NCBI GenBank assembly: GCA_030765065.1
Contig: CM060979.1
Coordinates: 111,650,350 to 111,714,349 of the forward strand
From: Deroplatys truncata
Lineage: Eukaryota; Arthropoda; Insecta; Mantodea; Mantidae
Length of the DNA: 64,000 bases
Direction of reading: 5' to 3'
Shown here: piece by piece, positions 36,780-47,730 of the stretch
How positions within the stretch are numbered: position 1 is the stretch's first letter
Layout of the letters: every line of letters begins with the position of its first letter
Made by a program: the position numbers and the translations under genes
Notes under the pieces: model-generated
Seen by the model: the letters and a program-made list of their open reading frames with translations, nothing else
The model's database searches: none
Told to the model about the DNA's origin: nothing

Positions 36780-37059
36780 AGATCACGTTTAGAACGCGGT
36801 CCTTGAAACAAGAGAATTGACGTTAAAAAAGCGAGATATCAGAGGTTTTGGCGTTTTGTTGATTCGCTAGCAGTCATTTTCAGTGAAATTATTTTCAACA
36901 TGTTTTGCCTTGCAGCAGCCAATGAAGCGATTAAGTGCTATAACATACTGCGTTCTGGATCTTTTGGGTAAGTACTTCTAGTATTATTCTTTCTGCCGCT
37001 TCTGTAATTTCACCTGGCTCTTCCATTTCAGTTTCTTCTGAATTCATAATTTCCGCCAT
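36780..37059 (-). pseudogene. Crypton-like tyrosine recombinase, N-terminal relic
   Basis: On the minus strand ATG at 37059 opens MAEIMNSEETEMEEPGEITE, then AAERIILEVL. One extra base shifts the frame to PKRSRTQYVIALNRFIGCCK, then AKHVENNFTEN, before a TAG at 36869-36867 and further decayed frames. The order acidic N-terminus, (L)P-K-S-x-x-Y-x-x-A-x-x-x-F, then FTEN resembles the N-terminal core-binding domain of Crypton/DUF3504-type tyrosine recombinases in animals. The catalytic domain is not visible downstream, so this is a lone exon-like relic. Identification is from memory of the motif pattern only. Confidence 0.4.
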
Positions 37060-37890
37060 TTAATCTTTACCTATGTAGATTACACTAGATAAAACAATAA
37101 CGTTTTAGATCAAAGAAAGCAGAAGGCTACCAGTATGAGATAGGTATAGGTTAACCTGGAACGAAATGCGATAAATTGAAGTTGACGATTTGTATTGTGA
37201 GCAGATAATGAGAAATTAATCATGTAAAAGGACACAATGAAAAGTGAAACCTAATCAAACCAAATCAAGTTATTAAACATGTGCAAATACAAAGGGCAAT
37301 TGCCATGGGATAATCTAGTACGATAATCTAAAGCTTTTAGCTTGTGTACACTGTGTTAGAAATTCTACTTTTAGGCTGTGCTATCTAAGAAGTAAATTAT
37401 AAGTAAATTATAAGTAAATTATAACCTGCCTCTGTCAGAGCTAAACACGGATGAAATGACTATTTTTTATGAAGATGCGTAGATGTAGGAACATTTATGA
37501 AAGTATCCCGAATAAATTACAAGGAATTTATATAATAGATACAGCTGGATTCATCGTTTTTGACCCCTGACCTTGATTGCAGATACTGTAATTGATTCAA
37601 TACAGCATTCCGTATGCCCTTATACCTAATTGAAAATATTAAAAAATATACGAAGAGATATCATGCAATCTTCAGCATTGACTGAGTTATAAATAAAATT
37701 TAGTTAACTGATGCACCACATCGCATTTTTTCTCCGGTCGCCTGGTTTGCTGACCAACTCTGTCTTTACATTTTCTTACTCTAAAGGCTAGGCTCCGTGA
37801 ATCCAGATGGACAAAAATCATCACCATTATCCGTATACTCAGCCTTCAAATTCATGAGGCTTGGCACATAGTAAATATACCCAACAAAAA
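37060..37890. other. unassigned, with a small tandem repeat
   Basis: No gene. Three exact copies of the 11-bp unit agtaaattata lie at 37391-37423. Confidence 0.55.
37391..37423. repeat. 11-bp unit tandem repeat, three copies
   Basis: Perfect trimer of agtaaattata. Confidence 0.95.
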
Positions 37891-38724
37891 TGTGATGTGT
37901 TACACCCACATGACTTTCCCTACTCTTGTACAAACTATTTTTACAAACGCTTATTCTCCATATCGTCATGTTAATCGAGATGTTAATCTTATTGCTAATT
38001 TTCTTGTAGGTGCAAAGCGAATATGGTAGACTTTAAGCGATAGTCAAATCTCTTAAGAGCTGGTTGCTATGTGGCGCATTCCATTCTCTTTGCATATCCA
38101 CGACATAAAAGAAATGAATAACGAATTCCCATTTGAGAAGTATTGGAAAATTTAACGGAATAACAAGCAATATCTCGAAAATGGTTCACTCAACAACACA
38201 AATGTATATGACATAAATTGTGTATTTTAATGCGATCTAGATTTTTTGTGTAGTAAAATTTTGTTTATCTCTTATGGTTTACCAGTTATGCAAAAGTCGT
38301 TCACAATGAAGAATACTTTTGGAGACACTCCCAGAAAATTCGAGATATACATTTCATTTGTCATGAAAATAGCTTAAACATATGATATTTTAAGCAAAAT
38401 CGTTAGAGCCATTTTTGAGAAAATTAAAATTTTCGGAAAATGTTCCATGTAAGGGGTGGGGGATTTTCTTGAAAACCTTCTTGTCGCATCTCTGGAAGAT
38501 ACTGAATCTAAATACCAAGTTTGGTGTTTATCCGACTGTTCGTTTCTCAGTTATGCTGTTCACAGACAGACACACACGCGCGCGCGCGCGCGCGCGTTTC
38601 CAAAAATGCTTTTTTTTTTGGATTCAGGGCGTCTCAAAACATATATTTCCGGTGAAATCTCGGTATTGAATTTTTGGGTGGAATACAGTACTTCCCCTAC
38701 TTACTATACGTAGTAGAGAAAGTA
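37891..38724 (+). repeat. R900 copy, full length
   Basis: From TGTGATGTGTTACACCCACA to 'tagtagagaaagta'. The microsatellite position holds a mixed CA/CG tract (38568-38598), unlike the pure CA of its relatives. Confidence 0.88.
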
Positions 38725-38849
38725 ATATATCTCTGTTGCCCTTAGATACCTTTTATCGTCTGTAGTTTTACTGGTCAAGCCTCCTATTGAACTGGAATTG
38801 TAGGTATTTGTTGTAATCTATACTAATATCATGAAGAGAGAAAGTTTCT

Positions 38850-38965
38850 GCGTATGTATATGTGTATGTAGGTATGTATTTATATGTAAGCATATATTGT
38901 TGTATTTATATATATACGCATGTATGACGTATATATTTATGACGTGTATATATACTACTTTTATG
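38850..38965. repeat. TGTA-rich microsatellite inside Helitron-like copy 3
   Basis: Imperfect array, same position in the element as at 8574 and 11575. Confidence 0.88.
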
Positions 38966-39060
38966 TATACATTGATAATTTTTTCACCTTTAGAAAGCCC
39001 TCTTCTTTCTGACGGATATGAGCTATAAAACACCTAATTTCAATTAATATATTTAAAAAA

Positions 39061-39777
39061 AATCTGATGTGTTACACTCACATGACTGTCTCTACTCTTG
39101 TAGATACAAGCTATTTTTACAAACGCTTATTCTCCATATGCTTCATGTTAATCGAGATATCGAGATGTGAATCTTATTGGTAATGTTCATGTGGATGCAA
39201 GGGAAATATGGTAGGTTTTAAGCACTAGTCAAATATTTTAACGCTGGTTGCTATGTGGCGCATTCTATTCTGTTTGCATATCCAGGGCATAAAAAATTGA
39301 ATAACGAATTTGAGAAAAAGTATAAGTATTGGAAAATTTAAGGAAATAACAAGCAATATCTCGAAAATGGTTCACTCAACTAAAAAAATTTATATGACAT
39401 AAATTGTGTATTTTAATGCGATCTACATTTTTTGTGTAGTAAAATTTTGTTTATCTCTTATGGTTTACCAGTTATGCGAAAGTCTTTCACAATAAAGAAT
39501 ACTTTTGGAGACATTCCCGGGAAATTCAAGATATACATTTTATTTGTCATAAAAATACCTTAAACATATGATATTTTAATCAAAATCGTTAGAGCCATTT
39601 TTGAGAAAATTAAAATTTTCGAAAAATCTTCCATGTAAAGGGTACTCTGGGGTGGGGGGATTTTCTTGAAAACCTTCGTGTCGCATCCTTGGAAGATACT
39701 GAACCTAAATACCAAGTTTGGTGTTTATCCGATTGTTCGTTTTTGAGTTATGCTGTTCACAGACACACACATACACA

Positions 39778-39820
<43 letters not shown>

Positions 39821-39959
39821 ACACACGGACATGCTTCCAAAAATGCTTTTTTTTGGATTCAGGAGGTCTCAAAACATGTATTTCCGGTGAAATCTCGGTA
39901 TCGAATTTTTGGGTGGAATACAATACTTCCCCTACTTACTATACGTAGTAGAGAAAGTA
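39061..39959 (+). repeat. R900 dispersed family, reference copy
   Basis: About 900 bp, non-coding, with about 20 full or partial copies here in both orientations. Structure in order: (1) an A-run then TCTGATGTGTTACACTCACA; (2) a subterminal block CTnTCTCTACTC at about 39089; (3) an AT-rich middle with 'tggtttaccagttatg' and 'aaaatcgttagagcc'; (4) 'gtcgcatccttggaagatac' and 'ccaagtttggtgtttatcc'; (5) a CA microsatellite (39765-39830 here); (6) 'gaaatctcggtatcgaattt'; (7) the 3' end 'ctacttactatacgtagtag', then 'agaaagta'. The end is hairpin-forming (TACTA-tacg-TAGTA) and its AGTAGAGAAAGT is the inverse of block 2. Subterminal inverted repeats, a central microsatellite and a 3' stem-loop are the HINE/DINE-1 plan. 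This copy sits inside Helitron-like copy 3, so it is younger. Confidence 0.85.
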
Positions 39960-40376
39960 ATACCAAAAGGATTTAAAAAGCCTTGTATTAGAATACGAGC
40001 ACGTTGCATTTATAAAGAACATACTTGCGAAGAAAGCTTTGACTTTTCGTTGAGTTTACCATTGAGTAGAAAATGCGCGTAAATTAAGACAAACAACGCG
40101 AATCTTTAATTCCAAGCATTATAGGTATATAGATGTTCACAATTTAGCAACTAAGACAAGCAAAACAAAAGAGAATCGAATCTGCTTAAAAAGTACAATA
40201 CGCATGATATACCAATACCAAAACATTTTAATAACCCTCATGTAGGTACTTATTCTTTATGTATTTCCTTTGTATGTTGTAATCAAGTTTGTTAGCAGAG
40301 CATGCTAAATAATTGTATAAAGAAAGGAATTGTGTCTGGTCAACATTAGAAATCAGTCAACCGATATTTTATAATT

Positions 40377-41313
40377 TTAGGCTATAGGGTATGCAACGGA
40401 GAGGACACATCGCGGAAGAGGCGCGCGGGAGCGGTTCCTAGCTTGAAGACTAAGTTGGCCAGAGAGGGCGATGAACGACCCATTCAACCAAGCAGCCCTC
40501 TAGTGTCCACGAGGAATACTCTTTCCTTGGAGCAAACATCCGCGCCATTTGTCCGCCACCGTCATAGACTTCGAAACCTAGAAACATGCCTGAAGGATGA
40601 GAAGGAAACGGAATGAAAGGGTAATGAGAGAAAAGAAATGGTGGTAGATGAGAAACCAGCAAACGCTTACCGACCAGTGAAAACCACAAAAAGCCAGAGT
40701 GGACGGTCAACGGAAATCGAACCCGGGACCTTCCGAATGGTACCACAGAGCCATGTCGCTCGGTTATTTTATAGGGTAAGTTGCTCTTACGGCGTCCCCG
40801 ACAGCGATAGAAATGATGTCTTATATGTCCTACAGATGTCACTCTGTGTCGTTCTTTAGCTCTAACGCAATGCTGGCAACATATGAATAATTAATGCCGC
40901 CAAAGCCGGTAAGATACTCAGCCTCAAAGCGTAGCTGAGGGATGTTTTTTAGAAGGAGAGGAGTGTTACAGTTGCGGCCAAAGGCCAAAGGCCACAACTG
41001 CGAAGCGACGACAGGGCGTAGCCGAGGGATCTGCGTGTCTAAAACTCGAATGATTCACGTTTGTAGAAATTCCTTATTTCGCGGATTTCATTTCTTATTT
41101 AGGTTGGCACTTCCCATTCAGCGTCTGTTTTAGCGGGAAGATGGCTACGTTTGTTGTGTTTATATCGCAATTTACCTAAAAGGGGCGGGCAGGTGAGCAC
41201 CAGGTATTGGCGAGATCACATCTACTTATTTCCTCACTCTTAAGGTAATTTATTCCATCCCTACTTGCTTTTTTCAGCGTTTTCAACCAGGATCCCATAA
41301 GAGCAAAATAGCC
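40377..41313. mobile_element. 937-bp insert flanked by 11-bp direct repeats
   Basis: attttataatt occurs at 40366-40376 and again at 41314-41324, exactly where the Helitron-like sequence stops and resumes. The left part is a SINE-1 copy. The right part (40781-41313) is unassigned and includes a near-palindrome of about 32 bp at 40970-41001 ('cagttgcggcc' and 'ggccacaactg' as arms). Confidence 0.75.
40384..40780 (-). mobile_element. SINE-1 copy (tRNA-derived)
   Basis: The best promoter of the three copies. On the minus strand A box TGGCTCTGTGG (about 40755-40745) and B box GGGTTCGATTTCC (about 40731-40719) are both recognisable. The body matches 1236-1740 and 52650-53085. Confidence 0.8.
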
Positions 41314-41888
41314 ATTTTATAATTAACAATTGTGGAGGTCATTTTTCTCGATGGTTAGACTATGTGTATTTTTCAAAGTGGATAACTCAGTAGGAGTTGG
41401 GAATCTTCATATTCACCAGCTTCACCTCTGTTTCGTTGTGTATGTTAAGGTTTGTGCATTGTGTGAAAGCGATATACGTAGCTTTTATGTTATTAAATGT
41501 CTATTAGATCGAGGAGAAGGTACAAAAGTTCAACATTTCAGCTACTATGATTATCTAAAACTTATTGCAAGATTCGGGTCGATGATTATTGTACGGTAGA
41601 AGAGTACTTACAGGCTATGCAGCATTTTCATCACTTGAAGGATGTCGGGGGAAGTTAAGGAAGTGAGACGTTCCACCGATGGTTTAAAGTCTTTTGTGTG
41701 CATTAGGAATAGCCAGGGCTACACGAAATTACAATTATAAGGGATAGCGGGGGGGGGATTCATCATAAAAGAATCTTCTGCATAATTGCACAATAATTTG
41801 ATAAAGAACCGGAGGAGATAAAGGAAATTAATGAAATCGTCATTTGAGTTTTAAAAGCTACCAGTGCAACGTCGAGTAAACCGGGTAG

Positions 41889-42507
41889 TAACTTTCGCAG
41901 TGATTATTTCTCATAATCTTCAAATTCAAGATTGAGTTTTTTTGCTTGGAGTTGATTTCCACATGCCATTTGACATGTCTCTTTACCGTTGAGCAGAAAA
42001 AATAAAGAAAAGAAGGAAAAAGAGCAAAGCCTATGTTACCGAGCTTTTCTCTGCTTTATTGCTGTTAAACTAAATACGTAAAGAAACAAGCATGTTAGCT
42101 TTATTAAACGTGACAAGAAACAGTGCCTCTTCTTCGAAATAACAGGCGATGGGGTTGTTGTTACACATCCAAATGGACAATTTATAAGCGTGTTAATTGT
42201 ACTTTATGTTTGACTATTTAAATATGTTTAAATAAAAATAATATATTACCTTGTGCTGAGGGGAGCTTGACGGAGCGTGACAGAGGGGGATGTTAGCTCC
42301 TTTTTTAACACAATGATACAATATGTTTTCGACATATGATTTATACGATGGAGAAGATAACTAATAAAATGAAAATCTGAATGAAAGAAGAAAAGAAAGA
42401 AAGAAAGGAAGGAAAGCAAACGCCAGAATAGCACTGTAATGTCATCTGCTCTTTTTGCATATTTTAAATGAGCACCTCCTCCCCTTTAATTTGACTGCTA
42501 AAATTCT
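41889..42507. other. unassigned
   Basis: AT-rich with an A/G-rich stretch at 42385-42420. No gene or named repeat. Confidence 0.5.
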
Positions 42508-43630
42508 TACTTTCTCTACTACGTATAGTAATTAGGGGAAGTATTGTATTCCACCCAAAAATTCGATACCGAGATTTCGCCGGAAATACATGTTAAGGAG
42601 GTGAAGAAAACATTTTTAGAAAAAGGTCCACCCGCGCGAGTGTGTGTCTATGAATAGCATAACTCAAAAACGAAAAGTTGGATAAATACCAAACTTGGTA
42701 TTTAGGTTCAGTGCTTCCAAGGATGCGACACGAAGGTTTTCAAGGAAATCCCTCACCCCAAACTACCCTTTGCGGAACATTTTTCGATGGCTGTAATAAT
42801 TTTGATTAAAATACAATATATTAAAGATATTTACATGACAAATAAAGCGTAAACCTTGAATTTTCTTGGAATAGCCTGTAAAGTCCACTTCAGTCCATTT
42901 TGTATAATCTTGTACAACTGCTAAACGTTAAGTGATAGACGATAACGTACTACACAAAAAATGCACATCTGTTTAAAACACACAATTTACTTAAAATAAG
43001 TTTTTTGTGTCATTTCTAAAATATCCGTTATTAAAGGTTCGATTTTTTTTCAATTCCCCCGCTTTTAACTGCATTGGCCTTATCGGCGACCTTTCCTTTG
43101 TAACTTATTGCCTATTGGCAATGGTATTCACTTGTGTAACTCTTATCGTTGGATTCTTTTGCGCTTTTTAAATTAGATCACATACATTCACCCAGACTCT
43201 GGAGACGATAAGGAATAAATTTGGTTACAGAAAAGTTCGCCTGGAATCGAACCCGGGACCCCTAGTACAACAGGCAGGTGCTCTACCGACTGAGCTACGG
43301 TACCAGTCGCTTTCAAATTGTTCATTACTTGGTCATTCTTTCCTTAGAGTCCTTTCAGCGTTCAGTTGTTTCTCGCGATTGCATGGAAACAGTATGGAAT
43401 TTTAGGGTCAGCATATAGCATCCAGTTCTTAAACATTTGACTATCGCTGTTCTCTTAGAATCTGTAACGAATTGTGTAATGCAACTATTTCTGCAACGAT
43501 TTATTTAGATGGTTTTGCAAAGGTTTATTAAAATATGGTAGATAGAAAAATAAGCTTTAGTAAAAATAGTTTGTATACCTACTAATAAATGATAGAGAGT
43601 AGGAAAAGCCATGTGAATGTTTCACATCAG
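42508..43630 (-). repeat. R900 copy with nested SINE
   Basis: Minus strand, complete at both ends: terminal TACTTTCTCTACTACGTATA at 42508 and 'ccatgtgaatgtttcacatc' near 43610. The microsatellite is reduced to a few GTGT units (42640-42650). A SINE interrupts it near 43065-43370. Its 'tcagcatatagcatccag' is the empty-site reference for the MITE at 16922. Confidence 0.82.
43075..43350 (-). mobile_element. SINE-5 (tRNA-derived)
   Basis: On the minus strand the head carries a textbook A box TAGCTCAGTCGGTAGAGC (43300-43283) and B box GGGTTCGATTCC (43259-43248), about 24 bp apart after the D-arm. The D-arm pairs (GCTC/GAGC) but the acceptor stem does not, so it is not a functional tRNA gene. The tail runs left to about 43075. 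Confidence 0.72.
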
Positions 43631-43759
43631 GTCTTTTTTAAAGTTCTGACGAATACTTTCTGGATTTGGATCGTAAATTTAGAACCTTTTAAAAATAGCA
43701 GCGAATTGTTAATAATTATATTCGACAATAGTGACATGGATGAGAAAGATGCAGCAACC

Positions 43760-43960
43760 TACCTCCGTGGTGTGGGGATAGTGTGTCTGCCCCATTAAAA
43801 GTAATACCGAGTTCGAATCTCGACTGGGATGACTTACTAGGATAAAGTTATTTTCCTTTATGCGAATGTCTGTAAATACCGGATTCATTTGAGCACCATC
43901 TCAATCATTTCATTAATTTACCGTCTGATATAACCCAACCGGTAAAAATACTTAAGTTCA
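43760..43960 (+). mobile_element. SINE-6 (tRNA-derived, probable)
   Basis: 'cctccgtggtgtggggatag' resembles a decayed A-box head and 'gagttcgaatctc' (43809-43821) is a good B box. A body of unknown origin follows. Single copy in this window. Confidence 0.5.
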
Positions 43961-44547
43961 TAAAGGAATAGAAAGTAATAAAATAACAAACCATATGTTA
44001 AACTGATTTTGAGAAACTTCATTACTGCTTTGAGTCTTGAAGAAATATCATTTTGTGGCATATACATCCCAAGTACAATAACCCACTGGTGAATCCAAAA
44101 AGGTCAAGTTAAGAACCGTGCTAATAAGAGAAACAAGGAATAGTTTATACTTTTAGACTTAAATATTTACACACTTGCTCATTAATGTTTTCCTTAACCT
44201 TTCCAGACAAAAGAAAAAAATGTTTAGTCTTTTAAAATATTCTTAGAGGTAACTAATTTATTTAAAATATTCTTATGGTAACAAAAATGTTGGAATTTTG
44301 TTATAATCGTATTTTGCGAACTGAAACATTTGTGTGCTTAAGTCAAATGCCAAAAATACTGTCTGTCCGCTAACCAAGGGCAGGTTGAGTGGATTGTCAT
44401 TCTCTGAATTTATAGCTTATCACTCGTTACGTAAACACAAAAAACGTTATAGTCAGCTCGTGAAGCTCGGAAGGAGGACCTCTGCCTTGTGCTCTTTAGT
44501 CCTCTTTCACGGTTTTTTTGCTGTAAACTAACGAGGCACTCCCCCCA

Positions 44548-44582
<35 letters not shown>

Positions 44583-44689
44583 GCTTCCTCTTCAAACACG
44601 TGTGTTCCAAAACCTTTTGAGGTATTGCTAAAGATTTAGATCAGAGTAATTCGTTGTATTTAATGTTTTAATAAGCAAGCAACGCGACA
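43961..44689. other. unassigned, with (CT)n tract
   Basis: No gene. Pure (CT)n occupies 44552-44579. The minus frame rich in E and R at 44410-44610 is its artefact. A short direct duplication of 'ttaaaatattctta' lies at 44231-44275. Confidence 0.55.
44552..44579. repeat. (CT)n microsatellite
   Basis: About 14 uninterrupted CT units. Confidence 0.95.
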
Positions 44690-46660
44690 AATATCAAGTT
44701 ACTAATTACGGACCCATTACACCGTTAAATTATCACTATAAATTATTAGCCAGGACATTAATCAACCGAATCAGCCAGTTGCTTGATAAATTAATTTATT
44801 CAACACAAGCAGTGGTCCTTCTAGTCGCTCTATTTATAACCTTACATGTTCTTTACGCGATGCTGTTGCATATTGTGGTTATAGTGGAAAACAACCAGTT
44901 ATCGTCTCGCTAGACTTTAAGAATGCCCTTGACAGTTTTTATCATCGGTGCACGTTTCAGGTGTTGAAGTGGCATGGATCTAATGGCAAGTATATATCTT
45001 TTATTGAGTTTTTATATAGTGGTATTACCTCAACCTTACAAATTAATGACAGAGATATACAAATTAAACGCTCCATTCGTCAAGATTGTCCTTTTTCTTT
45101 TTGGAGGAGATGAATTTGGAAATTTTACTTAAATTTTTTTGTGATGGTTAATTTTTTGTTTATTTTCAAATTGAACAATTATTTTATTATAAGGCTATTT
45201 ATTTTATTAAAGATAACGGTGTAAACCTTAATGTGGTCCGTTGGTTTATTTTATTAAATAGCCTCAATGATTTTCTTTGCTTTAGCCATTAATCCTTTAT
45301 GTATTAACTAGCTAGATCAACTAGCTATCAACTAGACGGATCATTTTAAGAAGAAATAAATTTCCAGTTTCAGCTTACGCTGTTGACGACAGTGTTATTT
45401 TATCCACTGATTCGGGTGTTACAAATGTGGCACTCATTCTTGACGAATTTGGCAAGTATCTGGACTAACCATTAATGAGGATAAATCTATATATTAGCAA
45501 TAGGTCCTTGGAGTACTGCCTTTGAAAACTGTGACTGGGCGTAATTTATACGTCATACGTAAATGAAATGCAGTCAGAAAATTGGGCTCCTACAGTATAG
45601 AAAGTAAAATTTAGCTGTAAAGACATTTATCATCGAGAACTTTATATGAAAGATTGGGACCATACAATATTAATGTGCTTTCCAAGCGGTGATATTTAGC
45701 ACAAATGCTTCCAATTACAAAACAACATTATCGACAAATTACTGCAGCTGTTAGTTGGTATACTTGGCAGGGAAATATATTCAAAGCGCTTGTGACTACA
45801 CTTTATCTTCAAACCCGATAAGTTATGTTGGTCTCTGGAACATAAAGATGAAATGTAGAGTGCTATTCATCAGTCATAATTCCAATTTACAGCATAGTGA
45901 TTGTGTATTTTCCAGCAAGTGGCTGATGCTGTAGGATTAGACGACCCACTAGACGTTAGAAGGATACCTACAACCTTAAAGTACGTGGCCTTTATGTTCA
46001 TGAAAGAAGTTATCTTCCTCCGGAACAATGTTGCACATCGAAGACAACCTATGATAAGCTCATACTTTACTGTAAAGCTCCTGAGAAGAGAATAATGAAG
46101 GGTTTGCCTCAGGACACTTGTTATTCTAATCTGTTTCACAACATCTCCTCGAAACATCTTCCGATCAGAATCAGATCCTTATGGTTTCAAGTGGTGCACG
46201 ATATCCTGCCCACTTGTAATAGATTACTTAAAATTCATCTTGCTGATTCTAGTAAGTGCTTGAAGTGCGACGGAGAGCACACGCTGAAACATAGGTTATA
46301 TCAATGTCCTATTGTGCGATCTATTATAAATAACTTTTTGGATTCTGTGAGGAACTACGGTTGCATCATTGTGCATGGTGTATTCCCAATATTCTTCTTC
46401 GACCAGACGTTGTGTTAACTCCAACTTCAAGACATAAGTTCTCTGCATGGTTATTAGCAAATAGTTTATTATCTGTTGAATATTATGATTATATAACTCT
46501 TTCGGACTATGCAATATATTTGTAAACAGTGCACGCCAAGCTCTTCTGTAATAGATAATCTGCCAAATTTTACACAGTGTATAAAAAACATTTTGATTGA
46601 TTTTAATTCTCTCACCGCAAAATATAGTATATTTATTGTGCTCTGTCACCAGTCAAATGT
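44690..46660 (+). pseudogene. LINE reverse transcriptase relic
   Basis: Frames patched by eye give reverse transcriptase blocks in order: NYGPITPLNYHYKLLA (44704; canonical NYRPI), then SLDFKNALDSFYHR (LDF at 44910-44918, motif A). FIEFLYSGITS is followed by IRQDCPF (45078-45092; canonical RQGCP). AYAVDDSVILST is at 45373-45400, where the YADD box has an extra Val codon. A late segment, LYVHERSYLPPEQ through LWFQVVHDILPTCNRL, leads into a Cys-rich knuckle CLKCDGEHTLKHRLYQC (C-x2-C-x7-H-x4-C, about 46258-46307). The order and the C-terminal knuckle fit non-LTR elements of the L1/Tx1-like kind; the clade is uncertain. Many frameshifts and stops, no endonuclease domain and no target duplication were seen, so it is an old 5'-truncated copy. 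Confidence 0.8.
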
Positions 46661-47095
46661 TTACCTTAAAGCATTTGTATAGTTATTATTTTTCATTGTA
46701 AGCAGTTAAAAATAAATAAAAGATCCTCTGAAAAAAATGTTCCCTAAACTTCTGAGGTAATCAAGAACGAGGAAAGTGAATGTTAGGAGACATATTTTAA
46801 GCTTTGAGATGTTGAAAACAGTAATAACTTTTGAAGAGTTGAAAAAGTATCAAGCCTTTATCTGTCACTGTGCGCTTTCATTCAACACTAAGCAGAAATA
46901 CATATATACAGGCAAAACCTTTCAATGTTCTGCGTCCGGAACGAAGTTATTTCCTACTGTACCAGATACGACACATCATATTATATCAGTCTGTTTTATA
47001 TACACCTATATAACAATACAAAATCAGTGAAGTTCTTTAAATATTCATGTTATCGAAATTTTATAGATGACTAAGCTTGTAAGAGCAAGCAATGC
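46661..47095. other. unassigned
   Basis: AT-rich; may include the 3' flank of the LINE relic. The 84-codon frame at 46776-47030 is unrecognised. Confidence 0.4.
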
Positions 47096-47311
47096 TTGGA
47101 GGTTCAGCGAAAGCTTAATAAAGAGGATACTTGGTATAAGCGTTTGGAAGGAATTCTAAATGAAATAGGGTGTGCAGACATTTGGAGGGATAGCCAGGTA
47201 CGGGAGAAAGAGTGTTGGAAAAGAGTTAGATTGAGAATTGAAAACATGAAAAGACAGGAAATAATTGGTAGTTTCAACTCCAAAAGTATTGTGTATATAT
47301 ACAGAGCTTAA
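47096..47311 (+). pseudogene. possible LINE C-terminal fragment
   Basis: The frame reads TWYKRLEGILNEIGCADIWR, then a WKRVRLRIENM segment. The spacing W-x8-L-x2-G-x2-D-x-W is one I know from the C-terminal region of some LINE ORF2 proteins, followed there by a Cys-rich end. Downstream frames decay, and a second identification is not possible from sequence alone. Confidence 0.3.
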
Positions 47312-47730
47312 AAGCACACGTGAAAGGGAAAATTATGTTGATGTTTGTAACAAATCAGCAAGGCATGGACATGGGCTAGGACAGGAGTGGTGAGGTTAAA
47401 AGGCTTATGGGAAGGAGAAAATCAAGGAAATTTGTGAATGTAATTATCGAAGTGAAAATAAATATCTATATCTATAATGTTGTTTGTTGCGTTGTGTAAT
47501 ATTTTCTCACAAAACTACATAATAAGTTAGGCGTTTTAGTCTGAAACTTCGTATGCTATTATAACCCCTCCCCTCTTTGGGGAAAATAATTAAGGCGCCA
47601 CCTCGTAGCTTAGCATGAAAATAGGACCCAAGGAATAGTAAGAGTATAGGATCATGGGGCTAATATGATACAAAAACTGAAATTTTTGAACATAAATTGA
47701 AGTCTATTGACTGAAAACTCAAATAAAAAA
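47312..47730. other. unassigned
   Basis: Nothing recognised before the next R900 copy. Confidence 0.5.

Larger units (their letters stand above)
38817..41888 (+). mobile_element. Helitron-like non-autonomous element, copy 3
   Basis: The best-preserved 5' end is TCTATACTAATATCATGAAG at 38817, preceded by A. The 3' end is 'aaaccgggtag' at 41888, followed by T. A TGTA microsatellite follows the start, then 'ctttctgacggatatgagct' (39006). It is interrupted by an R900 copy (39061-39959) and by a 937-bp insert (40377-41313). After removing these it is about 1.2 kb and collinear with copies 1 and 2. The ends, A/T insertion context and lack of target duplication or inverted repeats fit Helitrons; no helicase is present. 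Confidence 0.7.

Noticed and set aside
39689..39976. A repeated protein-like frame (ENLRVASLEDTEPKYQVWCL, HTHT..., VFPVKSRYRIFGWN) found in several R900 copies as a possible gene.
   Set aside because: It simply follows the repeat's DNA. The HT-rich part is the CA microsatellite, copies shift frame across it (38415 and 38456), and starts differ between copies.
43248..43310. A functional tRNA gene on the minus strand.
   Set aside because: A and B boxes and the D-arm are good but the acceptor stem does not pair.
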